Assembly (NCBI GenBank): GCA_944393415.1
Contig: CALYAD010000060.1
Location: 1-48,875, forward strand
Reading direction: 5' to 3'
Length of the DNA stretch: 48,875 bases
Origin: an uncultured Clostridia bacterium
GTDB lineage: Bacteria > Bacillota > Clostridia > Oscillospirales > CAG-272
The notes under the pieces are model-generated. The model was given only the letters and a program-made list of their open reading frames with translations. It was not told the DNA's origin and searched no databases. Both the position numbers and the translations under genes were made by a program. The stretch's first letter is position 1, and every line of letters starts with the position of its first letter. Positions 7,410-14,477 of this stretch are shown in pieces.

Positions 7410-8668
7410 CAGTCCACCAAAACGGGATCGTGACTTTCTCTTTTGGGAAGTCCGTATTTTTCAAGGGCTTCAAGGAACGGATCGGGATCGAATTCCTCAA
7501 CGTTGTAAACGCCGGGCTTGTTCCATTTCCCGGTAAGAAGCATGAGCGCTCCGCACATCGCGGGAACCCCGGTTGTATAGCTTATCGCCTGACTTTCCAC
7601 CTCACGGTAGCACTCCTGGTGATCGCAGACATTGTAAATATAGTAGGTTTTGTTTTTGCCGTCCTTTTTGCCCGTGAAGATGCATCCGATATTGGTTTTT
7701 CCGCGTGTGCGCGGACCGAGGCTTGCGGGATCGGGAAGGAGAGCCTTCAAGAATTTTATCGGTACAATCTCGTGTCCCTCGAAATTGATCGGAGTAGTGG
7801 ACAGCATTCCGACGTTTTCAAGGCATTTCATATGTGTGAGATAGCTTTGACCGAACGTCATGAAAAAGCGTATTCTCCTGACCTCCGGAATATTCAGAGC
7901 CAGCGACTCTATCTCCTCGTGGTGAAGAAGATACATATCCTTCGGTCCTACAGCGTCAAAGTTGTACACACGCTTGACGCTCATAGCGGGAATTTCGACC
8001 CAGTGTCCGTTTTCCCAGTAGCTTCCCGGAGCGGAGACCTCACGAAGATTTACCTCGGGATTGAAGTTGGTGGCAAAGGGATATCCATGGTCGCCGCCGT
8101 TGCAGTCAAGAATGTCAATGGTTTCGATGGTATCAAATTCGTGCTTTTTGGCATAAGCGCAGTATGCTTGTGTCACGCCGGGGTCAAAGCCGCATCCGAG
8201 CAAAGCGGTAAGTCCCGCTTTTTTGAATTTATCACGGTATGCCCACTGCCAGCTGTAATCAAAGTACGCCGAAAAACCGGCTTCCTTGCAGCGTTTCTCA
8301 TAAACCGCGCGCCATGCGGGATCGTTTGTATCCTCAGGCTCATAGTTTGCGGTGTCCATATAATTGACGCCGCAGGCAAGGCAAGCGTCCATAATAGTCA
8401 GGTCCTGGTACGGAAGCGCTATATTCATAACAAGCTCCGGCTTGTAGGAATTTATAAGGGCGATGACCTCCTGTAAATTATCCGCGTTTACCTTGGCGGT
8501 GGTTATTTTGGTCTGGGTTTTCGCCTCAAGAGATTTTGCGAGAGCCTCGCATTTGGAGACAGTTCTGCTTGCTATGCAAAGCTCAGTAAAGATCTCGCTT
8601 AACATACAACATTTTCTGATGGCGACAGATGCCACTCCGCCGCACCCGATTACTAATACTCTGCTCAT
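7409..8668 (-). CDS. Carboxynorspermidine/carboxyspermidine dehydrogenase (saccharopine dehydrogenase family)
   Basis: A 419-residue cytoplasmic oxidoreductase with an N-terminal NADP-binding Rossmann motif (VLVIGCGGVASVAI, residues 4-17). In this context it reductively condenses aspartate beta-semialdehyde with putrescine (or diaminopropane) to carboxyspermidine, the substrate of the downstream decarboxylase. Length and motif order (LGCGFDPGVTQAYCAYAKKH, the saccharopine reductase core) match the family. It overlaps nspC by one base and follows the agmatinase by a 147-bp gap holding small tandem hairpins. AGGTACTGA precedes the ATG. Saccharopine dehydrogenase itself is the alternative, but the gene neighbourhood argues against it. 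Confidence 0.9.
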   Translation of the reverse strand: MSRVLVIGCGGVASVAIRKCCMLSEIFTELCIASRTVSKCEALAKSLEAKTQTKITTAKVNADNLQEVIALINSYKPELVMNIALPYQDLTIMDACLACGVNYMDTANYEPEDTNDPAWRAVYEKRCKEAGFSAYFDYSWQWAYRDKFKKAGLTALLGCGFDPGVTQAYCAYAKKHEFDTIETIDILDCNGGDHGYPFATNFNPEVNLREVSAPGSYWENGHWVEIPAMSVKRVYNFDAVGPKDMYLLHHEEIESLALNIPEVRRIRFFMTFGQSYLTHMKCLENVGMLSTTPINFEGHEIVPIKFLKALLPDPASLGPRTRGKTNIGCIFTGKKDGKNKTYYIYNVCDHQECYREVESQAISYTTGVPAMCGALMLLTGKWNKPGVYNVEEFDPDPFLEALEKYGLPKRESHDPVLVD

Positions 8669-8711
8669 TTCAGTACCTCATTACCGCGTCAGGCGTATCA
8701 AAACGTTTGAA

Positions 8712-8748
8712 CGGATCAAAATCCGAACAGTCGGATCAAAATCCGAAC
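8712..8748. repeat. Two tandem copies of a 17-bp hairpin unit
   Basis: CGGATCAAAATCCGAAC occurs at 8712-8728 and again at 8732-8748. Each unit contains a 5-bp stem (CGGAT/ATCCG). They lie in the 147-bp gap between the agmatinase and dehydrogenase genes and may shape mRNA processing or stability inside the operon. Confidence 0.6.
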
Positions 8749-8815
8749 CAAACCGAGCCGCTTTCAGCGGTTTTTCTTTCAATAAAAGTTTACTTGTGTC
8801 AATAAAATCAATGCC

Positions 8816-9673
8816 TCATTTATATATCGCTAAGATAAGCTCTCTTAAAACCTTACAGGCGACGGCGGTTGATGCTCCGCTGCTATCGAGCACCGGCGCG
8901 AGCTCGTTAATATCGGCGCCGACAATATTGGTTTTTGCGACTGTCATTATCGCGTCAAGCAGCTGGATGAAGCTGATCCCGCCGGCCTCGGGCGTGCCGG
9001 TGCCGCAGAAAACCGAAGGGTCGAGGCAATCGAGATCCACCGTAAAATAAACGGGAGAGTTATCCTTTGCCAGCTTGTCGCATACCTCGGAAAGACCGTT
9101 AAAACTGAATTTATGCATATCGGTATGTATTTTTGCGAACTCAAACTCCGTTCTGTCGCCGCTTCTTATACAGAACTGATGTATCCTGCCGTCGCCGAGA
9201 ATATCGTGACATCGTCGTATTACGGCGGCGTGACTTAATTTAGCGCCGAGATAGTCGTCGCGCAGATCTGCGTGGGCGTCAAAGTGGATAATATGTATAT
9301 CAGGATACCTTTGGGCAACCGCCCTGACCGCTCCAAGCGTCACAAGATGCTCGCCGCCTATCAGGATAGGGAGCTTACCGTCGCTCAGTATTTTTGCCGT
9401 ACGGTCTTCAATGTCCGCGAGCGCCGACTCGGCTGAGCCGAAACACAGCTCAAGGTCTCCGCAATCAAATACCCGGCAGTCGGTCAGATCCTTATCCTGA
9501 TACGGACTGTAGGTTTCAAGTCCGAAGCTTTCGTGTCTTATGGCAGAAGAACCGAAGCGAGCTCCCGGGCGGTAGCTTGTTGTGGAGTCAAACGGCGCTC
9601 CGAACAGCACTATCTCAGCGTCTACATATTCGCTGTCGCAGCCTATAAAATATTCCGTGTTTTTTTTCATCAT
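8816..9673 (-). CDS. speB: Agmatinase
   Basis: A 285-residue ureohydrolase that hydrolyses agmatine to putrescine and urea with a binuclear manganese centre. Metal ligands are visible: H109 in IGGEH, D132/H134/D136 in FDAHADL, and D213/D215 in VDLDCLDP, followed by GTGTPEAGG. Length fits the agmatinase family (about 290). It lies third in the polyamine operon, between speE and the carboxyspermidine dehydrogenase, and takes the product of the decarboxylase encoded first. Two adjacent ATG codons (9673, 9670) could start it; GAAAGGA is about 13 nt upstream. Arginase or another ureohydrolase is unlikely given the context. Confidence 0.93.
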   Translation of the reverse strand: MMKKNTEYFIGCDSEYVDAEIVLFGAPFDSTTSYRPGARFGSSAIRHESFGLETYSPYQDKDLTDCRVFDCGDLELCFGSAESALADIEDRTAKILSDGKLPILIGGEHLVTLGAVRAVAQRYPDIHIIHFDAHADLRDDYLGAKLSHAAVIRRCHDILGDGRIHQFCIRSGDRTEFEFAKIHTDMHKFSFNGLSEVCDKLAKDNSPVYFTVDLDCLDPSVFCGTGTPEAGGISFIQLLDAIMTVAKTNIVGADINELAPVLDSSGASTAVACKVLRELILAIYK

Positions 9674-9772
9674 TAATATGAATTTTTCCTTTCGTACTCA
9701 TAGAAACGCTTTGTTTGGCCAGATCTTAGATAAAGTAGGGGAAAGAGAGGAGACGTAAAGCAGCGTAAAAGC

Positions 9773-10633
9773 TTAATTGTGGGATTCCACCTCAAGGAGC
9801 ATTTTTTCAAGGAACGCGGGCAGATAAAAAGCGCCGACATGCAATTTGGTAGTATAGTACTGTGTATCAAGCCCCAAGCTTTCCCAGCGTTCGGCGTCAA
9901 GATCGTCTATGGGGTGAAATTTTTTACTGGAAAATCCGAAAAGCCAATAGCCGGCGGCGTAAGTCGGAATATGCGCCTGATATACTCGGCTGACAGGAAA
10001 AAGATTTACTATCCGCTGATGGCTTCTTTGCATCGCTTCGGCGTCGTGCTTGAAAAACGGACTTCCTTGCTGATTTACCATAATACCGTCATCGTGGAGA
10101 GCGTTATAGCAGATACCGTAGAACTCACGGGTAAAATATCCTTCGGACGGTCCGAATGGATCGGTGGAATCGACGATTATAAGATCGTACTCGTCCTTGC
10201 ATCTGCGAATAAACCGCAGGGCGTTGTCAAAGTATATATGTACGCGGCTGTCGTCAAGCTTGCTTGCGTTTTCTGGCAGATACATCCGACAGGCCTCAAG
10301 CACCATCGGATCCATTTCCACAAGGTCGATGCGTTTTATGTTTTCATATCTTGCCAGCTCTTTAACCACCCCTCCGTCTCCGGCGCCGATAACAAGCACA
10401 TCGCGGATATCGGGGTGAACGGCCATTGGGATATGGGTTATCATTTCATCGTAAATAAATTCGTCGCGCTCTGTGAGCACCACATTCCCATCAAGGGTCA
10501 GCACCCGGCCAAACTCGGGGGTATCGAAAATATCTATCCGCTGGTAATCGCTTTCTTCGGAATAAAGATGACGGTTGACACGGATGCTGTGCTTGACGTC
10601 CGGCGTATGAAATTCACTGAACCATATTTCCAT
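9773..10633 (-). CDS. speE: Spermidine synthase (polyamine aminopropyltransferase)
   Basis: A protein of about 286 residues that transfers an aminopropyl group from decarboxylated S-adenosylmethionine to putrescine. The nucleotide motif VIGAGDGGVVKELARY is near residues 81-96 and the catalytic segment DSTDPFGPSEGYFT follows. I start it at the ATG at 10633, because the ATG four codons upstream lies within the ribosome binding run AGAAAGGAATGG. It is second in the polyamine operon. No speD (AdoMet decarboxylase) is in the window, so its co-substrate must be made elsewhere in the genome or the enzyme uses another donor. A GCGTGAAA repeat lies in the gap upstream. Confidence 0.93.
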   Translation of the reverse strand: MEIWFSEFHTPDVKHSIRVNRHLYSEESDYQRIDIFDTPEFGRVLTLDGNVVLTERDEFIYDEMITHIPMAVHPDIRDVLVIGAGDGGVVKELARYENIKRIDLVEMDPMVLEACRMYLPENASKLDDSRVHIYFDNALRFIRRCKDEYDLIIVDSTDPFGPSEGYFTREFYGICYNALHDDGIMVNQQGSPFFKHDAEAMQRSHQRIVNLFPVSRVYQAHIPTYAAGYWLFGFSSKKFHPIDDLDAERWESLGLDTQYYTTKLHVGAFYLPAFLEKMLLEVESHN

Positions 10634-10692
10634 ATTTTTGACCATTCCTTTCTGCTCGTTTTACACGATTTGCTGTAAGCGGGTCTTGCCTA

Positions 10693-10776
10693 ACGTGAAA
10701 TATATATTCCGTCGCCTCAGAATACAGGTGATTTCACGCGTAAATTTTTTTGCTGTTGCAAAAACGAAAATTTTAC
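10693..10776 (+). repeat. GCGTGAAA interspersed repeat, copy A
   Basis: Begins ACGTGAAA and contains ATTTCACGCGTAAATTTTTTTGC, then a pyrimidine/purine end AACGAAAATTTTACA. An AAAACGG-TTTT tail follows to about 10805. It lies antisense to the speA-speE genes, unlike the other copies. The ends pair (GTGAAA/TTTCAC). Confidence 0.6.
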
Positions 10777-10856
10777 ATATATTAAAAACGATTAAAACGG
10801 TTTTGAAAAAGATTTATCATTTGAGGAGCAAAAAATTATTATCGGGCTTATTTTGC

Positions 10857-12305
10857 TTATGCCAAAACATTGATGTTCAGGATATCTGGGTCTTCAGGAC
10901 CGGTCATTGAGCAGCCCTTTATTTTTGCGTATTCAATATAATCAAGTATTTCTTTAGTGATTTTCTCACCCGGAGCGAGTATCGGTATTCCCGGAGGATA
11001 GCACATAACGAATTCAGAGCATACACAGCCCACGCTTTCGCCTATGGGAAGGCTCTTTTTCTTTGCGTAAAATGCTTCCTGAGGGCTGGCGACCACCTCG
11101 GGATCAATATATTCCTGTGACAAAAGCCCGCTCGGGTCTTTCTGATAACGACGGCGTATCTCAGCGAGAGCGCTGACGAGACGCTCAAGCTCCTGCGGTC
11201 TGTCGCCTATCGATAAGTAAGCAAGGATATTTCCGATATCTCCGAACTCTATTTGTATATCGTAATCATCACGCAGAATATCATAAACTTCTATGCCGGC
11301 AAGACCTATGTCTCTTGTATGCACGCTTAGCTTGGTGGGATCGAAATCGCAAATGGAATTTCCGTTGACGATCTCCTTTCCGAAGGCATAGTATCCGCCG
11401 ATGGCGTTTATCTCTTCTCTTGCGTAGTCTGCCATTTCGATCACTTTGGCAAATACTTTTTTCCCTCTTAACGCAAGATTTCTGCGGCTTATGTCAAGGC
11501 TTGACATAAGAAGATAGCTTCCGGAGGTGGTTTGCGTCAGATTGATGATCTGACGAACATACCCCGCGTTGATATTTTCGCCGGTCAAAAGCAAGCTGGA
11601 TTGCGTGAGGCTTCCTCCGCTTTTGTGCATAGAGACCGACGCCATATCAGCGCCTGCTTCCATAGCCGATACCGGCATATTGTCGCCGAAATAAAAGTGT
11701 GTGCCGTGAGCTTCATCGGCAAGACACAGCATGCCCGCATCATGCGCCATTTTTACTATGGCGCGCATATCCGAACAAACTCCGTAATATGTGGGGTTGT
11801 TTACAAGCACAGCGACTGCGTCGGGATTTTCCGTTATTGCCTTTGCGACCTGCTCTCTCTGCATACCGAGTGAAATACCGAGTTTTTTGTCCACCTCGGG
11901 ATTTACATAAACAGGGACCGCGCCGCAAAGCACCAGCGCGTTAATGACGCTCCTGTGGACATTTCTCGGAAGGATAATTTTATCGCCTCTCTTACAGGTG
12001 GAAAGCACCATGCTTTGTACCGAGCTTGTTGTTCCGCCTACCATCAAAAACGCGTGTGCGGCGCCGAAGGCGTCAGCGGCGAGCATTTCAGCGTCACGAA
12101 TGACCGAAACCGGATGACATAGGTTGTCAAGAGGCTTCATGCTGTTAACGTCGATGCTTACACATTTTTCACCGAGAAACGCCGTAAGCTCCGGATTGCC
12201 TCTTCCGTGCTTATGACCCGGAACGTCGAATGGAACCACTCTCATTTCTCTGAATCTCTGCAACGCCTCGTAGATCGGCGCCCTGTTCTGATCTGATTTT
12301 TTCAT
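10857..12305 (-). CDS. speA: Arginine decarboxylase, Orn/Lys/Arg decarboxylase fold-I family
   Basis: A 482-residue PLP enzyme of the Orn/Lys/Arg decarboxylase class, in the short bacillary form lacking the N-terminal wing domain. The PLP lysine is K228 in VSMHKSGGS, preceded by the aspartate of LADEAHGTH; FDVPGHKHGRG near the N-terminus is diagnostic. Because the operon also encodes agmatinase, arginine to agmatine is the likely reaction; lysine or ornithine specificity cannot be excluded by sequence alone. It is the first gene of the polyamine operon, preceded by AAGAAAGGAAT and, about 90 nt upstream, by the terminator of a structured RNA, so it may be controlled by attenuation. Confidence 0.9.
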   Translation of the reverse strand: MKKSDQNRAPIYEALQRFREMRVVPFDVPGHKHGRGNPELTAFLGEKCVSIDVNSMKPLDNLCHPVSVIRDAEMLAADAFGAAHAFLMVGGTTSSVQSMVLSTCKRGDKIILPRNVHRSVINALVLCGAVPVYVNPEVDKKLGISLGMQREQVAKAITENPDAVAVLVNNPTYYGVCSDMRAIVKMAHDAGMLCLADEAHGTHFYFGDNMPVSAMEAGADMASVSMHKSGGSLTQSSLLLTGENINAGYVRQIINLTQTTSGSYLLMSSLDISRRNLALRGKKVFAKVIEMADYAREEINAIGGYYAFGKEIVNGNSICDFDPTKLSVHTRDIGLAGIEVYDILRDDYDIQIEFGDIGNILAYLSIGDRPQELERLVSALAEIRRRYQKDPSGLLSQEYIDPEVVASPQEAFYAKKKSLPIGESVGCVCSEFVMCYPPGIPILAPGEKITKEILDYIEYAKIKGCSMTGPEDPDILNINVLA

Positions 12306-12395
12306 TTTATGACAATTCCTTTCTTATTCCGGATAGCGTATTCGCACCATGAATTGAGTCAAGGTGCGGCAAAAAAGCAAGAGGATCTTTAATTT

Positions 12396-12437
12396 AAAAA
12401 CAAAAACGACACAAGCTGCGTTATCGCAACTTGTGTC
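12396..12437 (-). terminator. Intrinsic terminator upstream of speA
   Basis: A 13-nt stem (12408-12420 with 12425-12437, one mismatch, tetraloop ATAA) followed on the minus strand by GTTTTTGTTTTT. It ends about 90 bp before the speA start codon and closes the structured RNA, so it is either an sRNA terminator or an attenuator of the polyamine operon. Confidence 0.85.
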
Positions 12438-12796
12438 GATAATATTATCAGGTTCAGCGGTATAGCTTACTTAAGCCTCTCTAAGCATTTTTAGCTTATG
12501 GGTAACAAAACATGAAGGATATAAGCGCAAAACCATATAATAATTAAAATGATAGGTTTTTACAGAGTCTATATAGCAATAAACTTTTACTACTCTTTAT
12601 TGACCGTTTCACAAGTCTGCGAAAAATCGCATTAGGTTATAAAGTAACCAACTTATAAAATTTGAGCTTTTAACTCAATCAATAACGACGGTGCTGAACC
12701 GTCAATCGGCAGTGGCCCCGGCTGTCCGTCCGATCCTTACTCTTTATCGAGTGGCCTGAATAATTGCTTGAATGACTCTGTTATAGACTCACAGCA
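12396..12796 (-). ncRNA. Candidate structured RNA or leader upstream of the polyamine operon
   Basis: About 400 nt from a consensus promoter to a strong terminator, with no plausible ORF. Several hairpins are visible on the minus strand: GACGG-TTCAGCA-CCGTC, CAATAAA/TTTATTG, GCTTA-AG-TAAGC, and an ATCGG/CCGAT stem around a GC-rich loop. A 3' segment (12562-12573) can pair with either of two adjacent 5' segments (12774-12781 or 12782-12790), a mutually exclusive arrangement. I do not recognise it as tmRNA, RNase P, T-box or a named riboswitch. It may be a cis-acting leader of speA or an independent ncRNA. Confidence 0.55.
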
Positions 12797-12802
12797 TTCC
12801 CT

Positions 12803-12831
12803 ATTATATATCAAACTTTATTTTTTGTCAA
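12803..12831 (-). promoter_or_regulatory. Promoter of the structured RNA/polyamine operon
   Basis: On the minus strand TTGACA (12826-12831), 17 bp, TATAAT (12803-12808), a full consensus. Confidence 0.85.
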
Positions 12832-12863
12832 TACATTTTACAAAAGTTTAATAATAAAGTATA

Positions 12864-13136
12864 TAAAAAAGTCGGTTAAAATAATCTGTAGTGAGGAAGG
12901 CGTACCAAGCGCCTGATTTTCCGGATAACATCCGAAGCAAAGATGCTATCAGATCGCGTAATTAAAGCCTGCGTAATCGAACTCCGCTAAAAATATCAAA
13001 GACTTATATAAAAATATTGCCGGGAACGACTGCTAAACAGCATTCAGATTAGGTTTTGCTTAAATAAATATAAAAAATTTTAGCTGGATTTCTTGCATAC
13101 ACGGTGTCAGGTTAATTAAACTTTGACTGATAAATC
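12864..13136 (-). ncRNA. Candidate second noncoding transcript or distal leader
   Basis: Downstream of a second consensus promoter, with no ORF of note. Visible pairings on the minus strand: GGATTT/AAATCC enclosing about 40 nt, GAATGCTG-TTTAG-CAGTCGTTC, CGGAT-GTT-ATCCG and GGCG-CTTGGTA-CGCC. A T-rich run lies at 12864-12871, but no hairpin directly abuts it, so this RNA may read through into the next one. No known RNA family was recognised. Confidence 0.35.
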
Positions 13137-13143
13137 CGTTGCT

Positions 13144-13173
13144 ATTATAATACATTATCATATTTTTTGTCAA
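13144..13173 (-). promoter_or_regulatory. Second promoter upstream of the polyamine region
   Basis: On the minus strand TTGACA (13168-13173), 18 bp, TATAAT (13144-13149). The first bases (TTGACAAAAAATA) match those of the promoter 340 bp downstream. The 200 bp between here and the next promoter hold nothing recognisable. Confidence 0.75.
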
Positions 13174-13375
13174 GGCATTTCAGCTATAAGTGTTAATGAA
13201 TATGTAATATTTGATCGGAAATAGTCTGCGAACGAGATATCGAATTAATTATACGGAACTGAACGACATCTGTTTTTATTACAGCGAAACACAGCCGACA
13301 GATCCGGAAAATTATTGACATTACGTTACACCCGTTATCCGGTAAGTACGAATGTATAAAAAATCATTATAACTA

Positions 13376-13404
13376 TTGACATATTGTGAAAAAAATGTTA
13401 TACT
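13376..13404 (+). promoter_or_regulatory. Promoter of the small lipoprotein gene
   Basis: TTGACA (13376-13381), 17 bp, TATACT (13399-13404), about 45 bp before the ATG. Confidence 0.8.
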
Positions 13405-13448
13405 GCAGTTATGTATAAAAACTGTTTTCAAAAGGAACGGTAAAAAAC

Positions 13449-13676
13449 ATGAAAAAGATATTGATAAGCGTAATCATAATTTGTCTTTTCTCGCTGTGCA
13501 TGCTCAGTCTTGTCTCCTGCGGTAAAGAGCATCAGCACGCGTGGGACAATGGTACGGTCACCGCTGAGGCGACCTGCACCGATCCGGGTGTCAAAACTTT
13601 CTCCTGCACAGAGTGCAGCGAGACCAAGACCGAAAGCATCCCTGCTTCCGGATTTGTGCTTGGCTTGAGCGGCTAA
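13449..13676 (+). CDS. Truncated surface lipoprotein with one cysteine-containing repeat
   Basis: A 75-residue protein with a lipoprotein signal peptide (LCMLSLVSCGK, lipobox cysteine near residue 24) followed by a single HAWDNGTVTAEATCTDPGVK-type unit with a CTEC motif. Such units normally occur in tandem in large clostridial surface proteins and end in IPATGH; here the sequence ends IPASGFVLGLSG and stops. It is therefore probably the remnant of a longer gene cut short by deletion or frameshift, although promoter and ribosome binding site (AAAGGA) are intact. It converges with the acetyltransferase gene, 9 bp away. No function is claimed. Confidence 0.65.
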   Translation: MKKILISVIIICLFSLCMLSLVSCGKEHQHAWDNGTVTAEATCTDPGVKTFSCTECSETKTESIPASGFVLGLSG

Positions 13677-13685
13677 GAGGTTAAA

Positions 13686-14255
13686 TTATATCAGATTATT
13701 TTGCTTTTCCCATTCGCTCCTGATAATACCGTAATCGGATATATCAAGAAATTCTCCGTTCGAGTTTTTAAAATACTCACGTTTTGTTCCTTCAAGCGTA
13801 AGACCGCACTTTTGGGCGACTCTGCCTGAAGCAGGATTTTTAACGGCGTGTGATATACCGATACGGTTTACACCAATTTCGGCAAACAGATAATCAATGA
13901 CTGCTTTCGCGGCTTCAGACATAAGGCCCTTGTTCCAATAAGAATATCCCATACAATAGCCAAGTTCTGCCCATTCACTTTGTTCACTTAAACGGACGAC
14001 ACTGATATTGCCGATAATCGAACCCTCGTATTCCATAACCCAATTATATGTGTTGGGATTTTCATAGGCGGCACACCAAATTTCCAATAGCTGCCTTGTG
14101 GCTTCCGGCGACTCGTGAGGACACCAGGTCAGGTAGCGTGTAACTCTTTCATCGTTTGCCCAATTTTCAAACATAGCCTGAGCATCGTCAACAGTAAATT
14201 TTCGTAATGTAAGTCTTTCAGTATGTATAGCTTGTGTTCCTTTATGTGTAATCAT
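13686..14255 (-). CDS. GNAT-family N-acetyltransferase, RimJ/RimL type
   Basis: A 189-residue acetyltransferase. It opens with the typical TERLTLRKFTVDDA strand-helix and carries the acetyl-CoA motif around GYSYWNKGLMSEAAKAV, then VKNPASGRVAQKCGLTLEG, characteristic of the RimJ/RimL branch that modifies ribosomal proteins or small amines. GGAG lies 10 nt before the ATG. It is monocistronic, converging with the truncated lipoprotein and placed downstream of the polysaccharide lyase terminator. In a region with polyamine genes a polyamine acetyltransferase is possible, but the sequence gives no direct support for that substrate. Confidence 0.85.
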   Translation of the reverse strand: MITHKGTQAIHTERLTLRKFTVDDAQAMFENWANDERVTRYLTWCPHESPEATRQLLEIWCAAYENPNTYNWVMEYEGSIIGNISVVRLSEQSEWAELGYCMGYSYWNKGLMSEAAKAVIDYLFAEIGVNRIGISHAVKNPASGRVAQKCGLTLEGTKREYFKNSNGEFLDISDYGIIRSEWEKQNNLI

Positions 14256-14404
14256 ATTTTTATTCTCCGATATTTGGCTTAAGATAATTTTCGGTATATT
14301 TTATGGTAGTGATATACTTTGCCATTCCGCGTTTTGATATTAAGTCGGCTATCCTCGTCGTAGTAGTTTGAATAGTTCTTTGTTTCCATCCCGAAGTTTC
14401 CAAT

Positions 14405-14444
14405 TAAAAACAGTGCAGGCTAAGAATCACTCATAGCCTGCACT
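14405..14444 (-). terminator. Terminator of the polysaccharide lyase operon
   Basis: An 11-bp perfect stem (CAGTGCAGGCT at 14411-14421, AGCCTGCACTG at 14434-14444), followed on the minus strand by TTTTTAATTGG. Confidence 0.85.
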
Positions 14445-14477
14445 GCGTTTAGCTTGATCGGATTTAAAATAGCTGCT

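Noticed and set aside
7430..8476. 348-codon open frame opposite the dehydrogenase gene
   Set aside because: It lies entirely antisense to a clear saccharopine-dehydrogenase-family gene, and its product has no motif.
8755..8782. Hairpin AGCCGC-TTTCA-GCGGT followed by Ts, plus strand
   Set aside because: No plus-strand gene precedes it; on the minus strand the T run is on the wrong side, so I do not call a terminator within the polyamine operon.
12438..12460. CTGAACCTGATAAT on the minus strand, resembling the 3' core of a TPP riboswitch
   Set aside because: The 5' CTGAGA part and the final GCG-AGGGA element are missing, and the downstream gene is a polyamine enzyme, so I do not call a TPP riboswitch.
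12700..12800. AATAGGGAAT and GGGGCCACTG, resembling pieces of a cobalamin riboswitch
   Set aside because: No B12-box (AGGAGACCTGCC) or other core elements; spacing does not fit.
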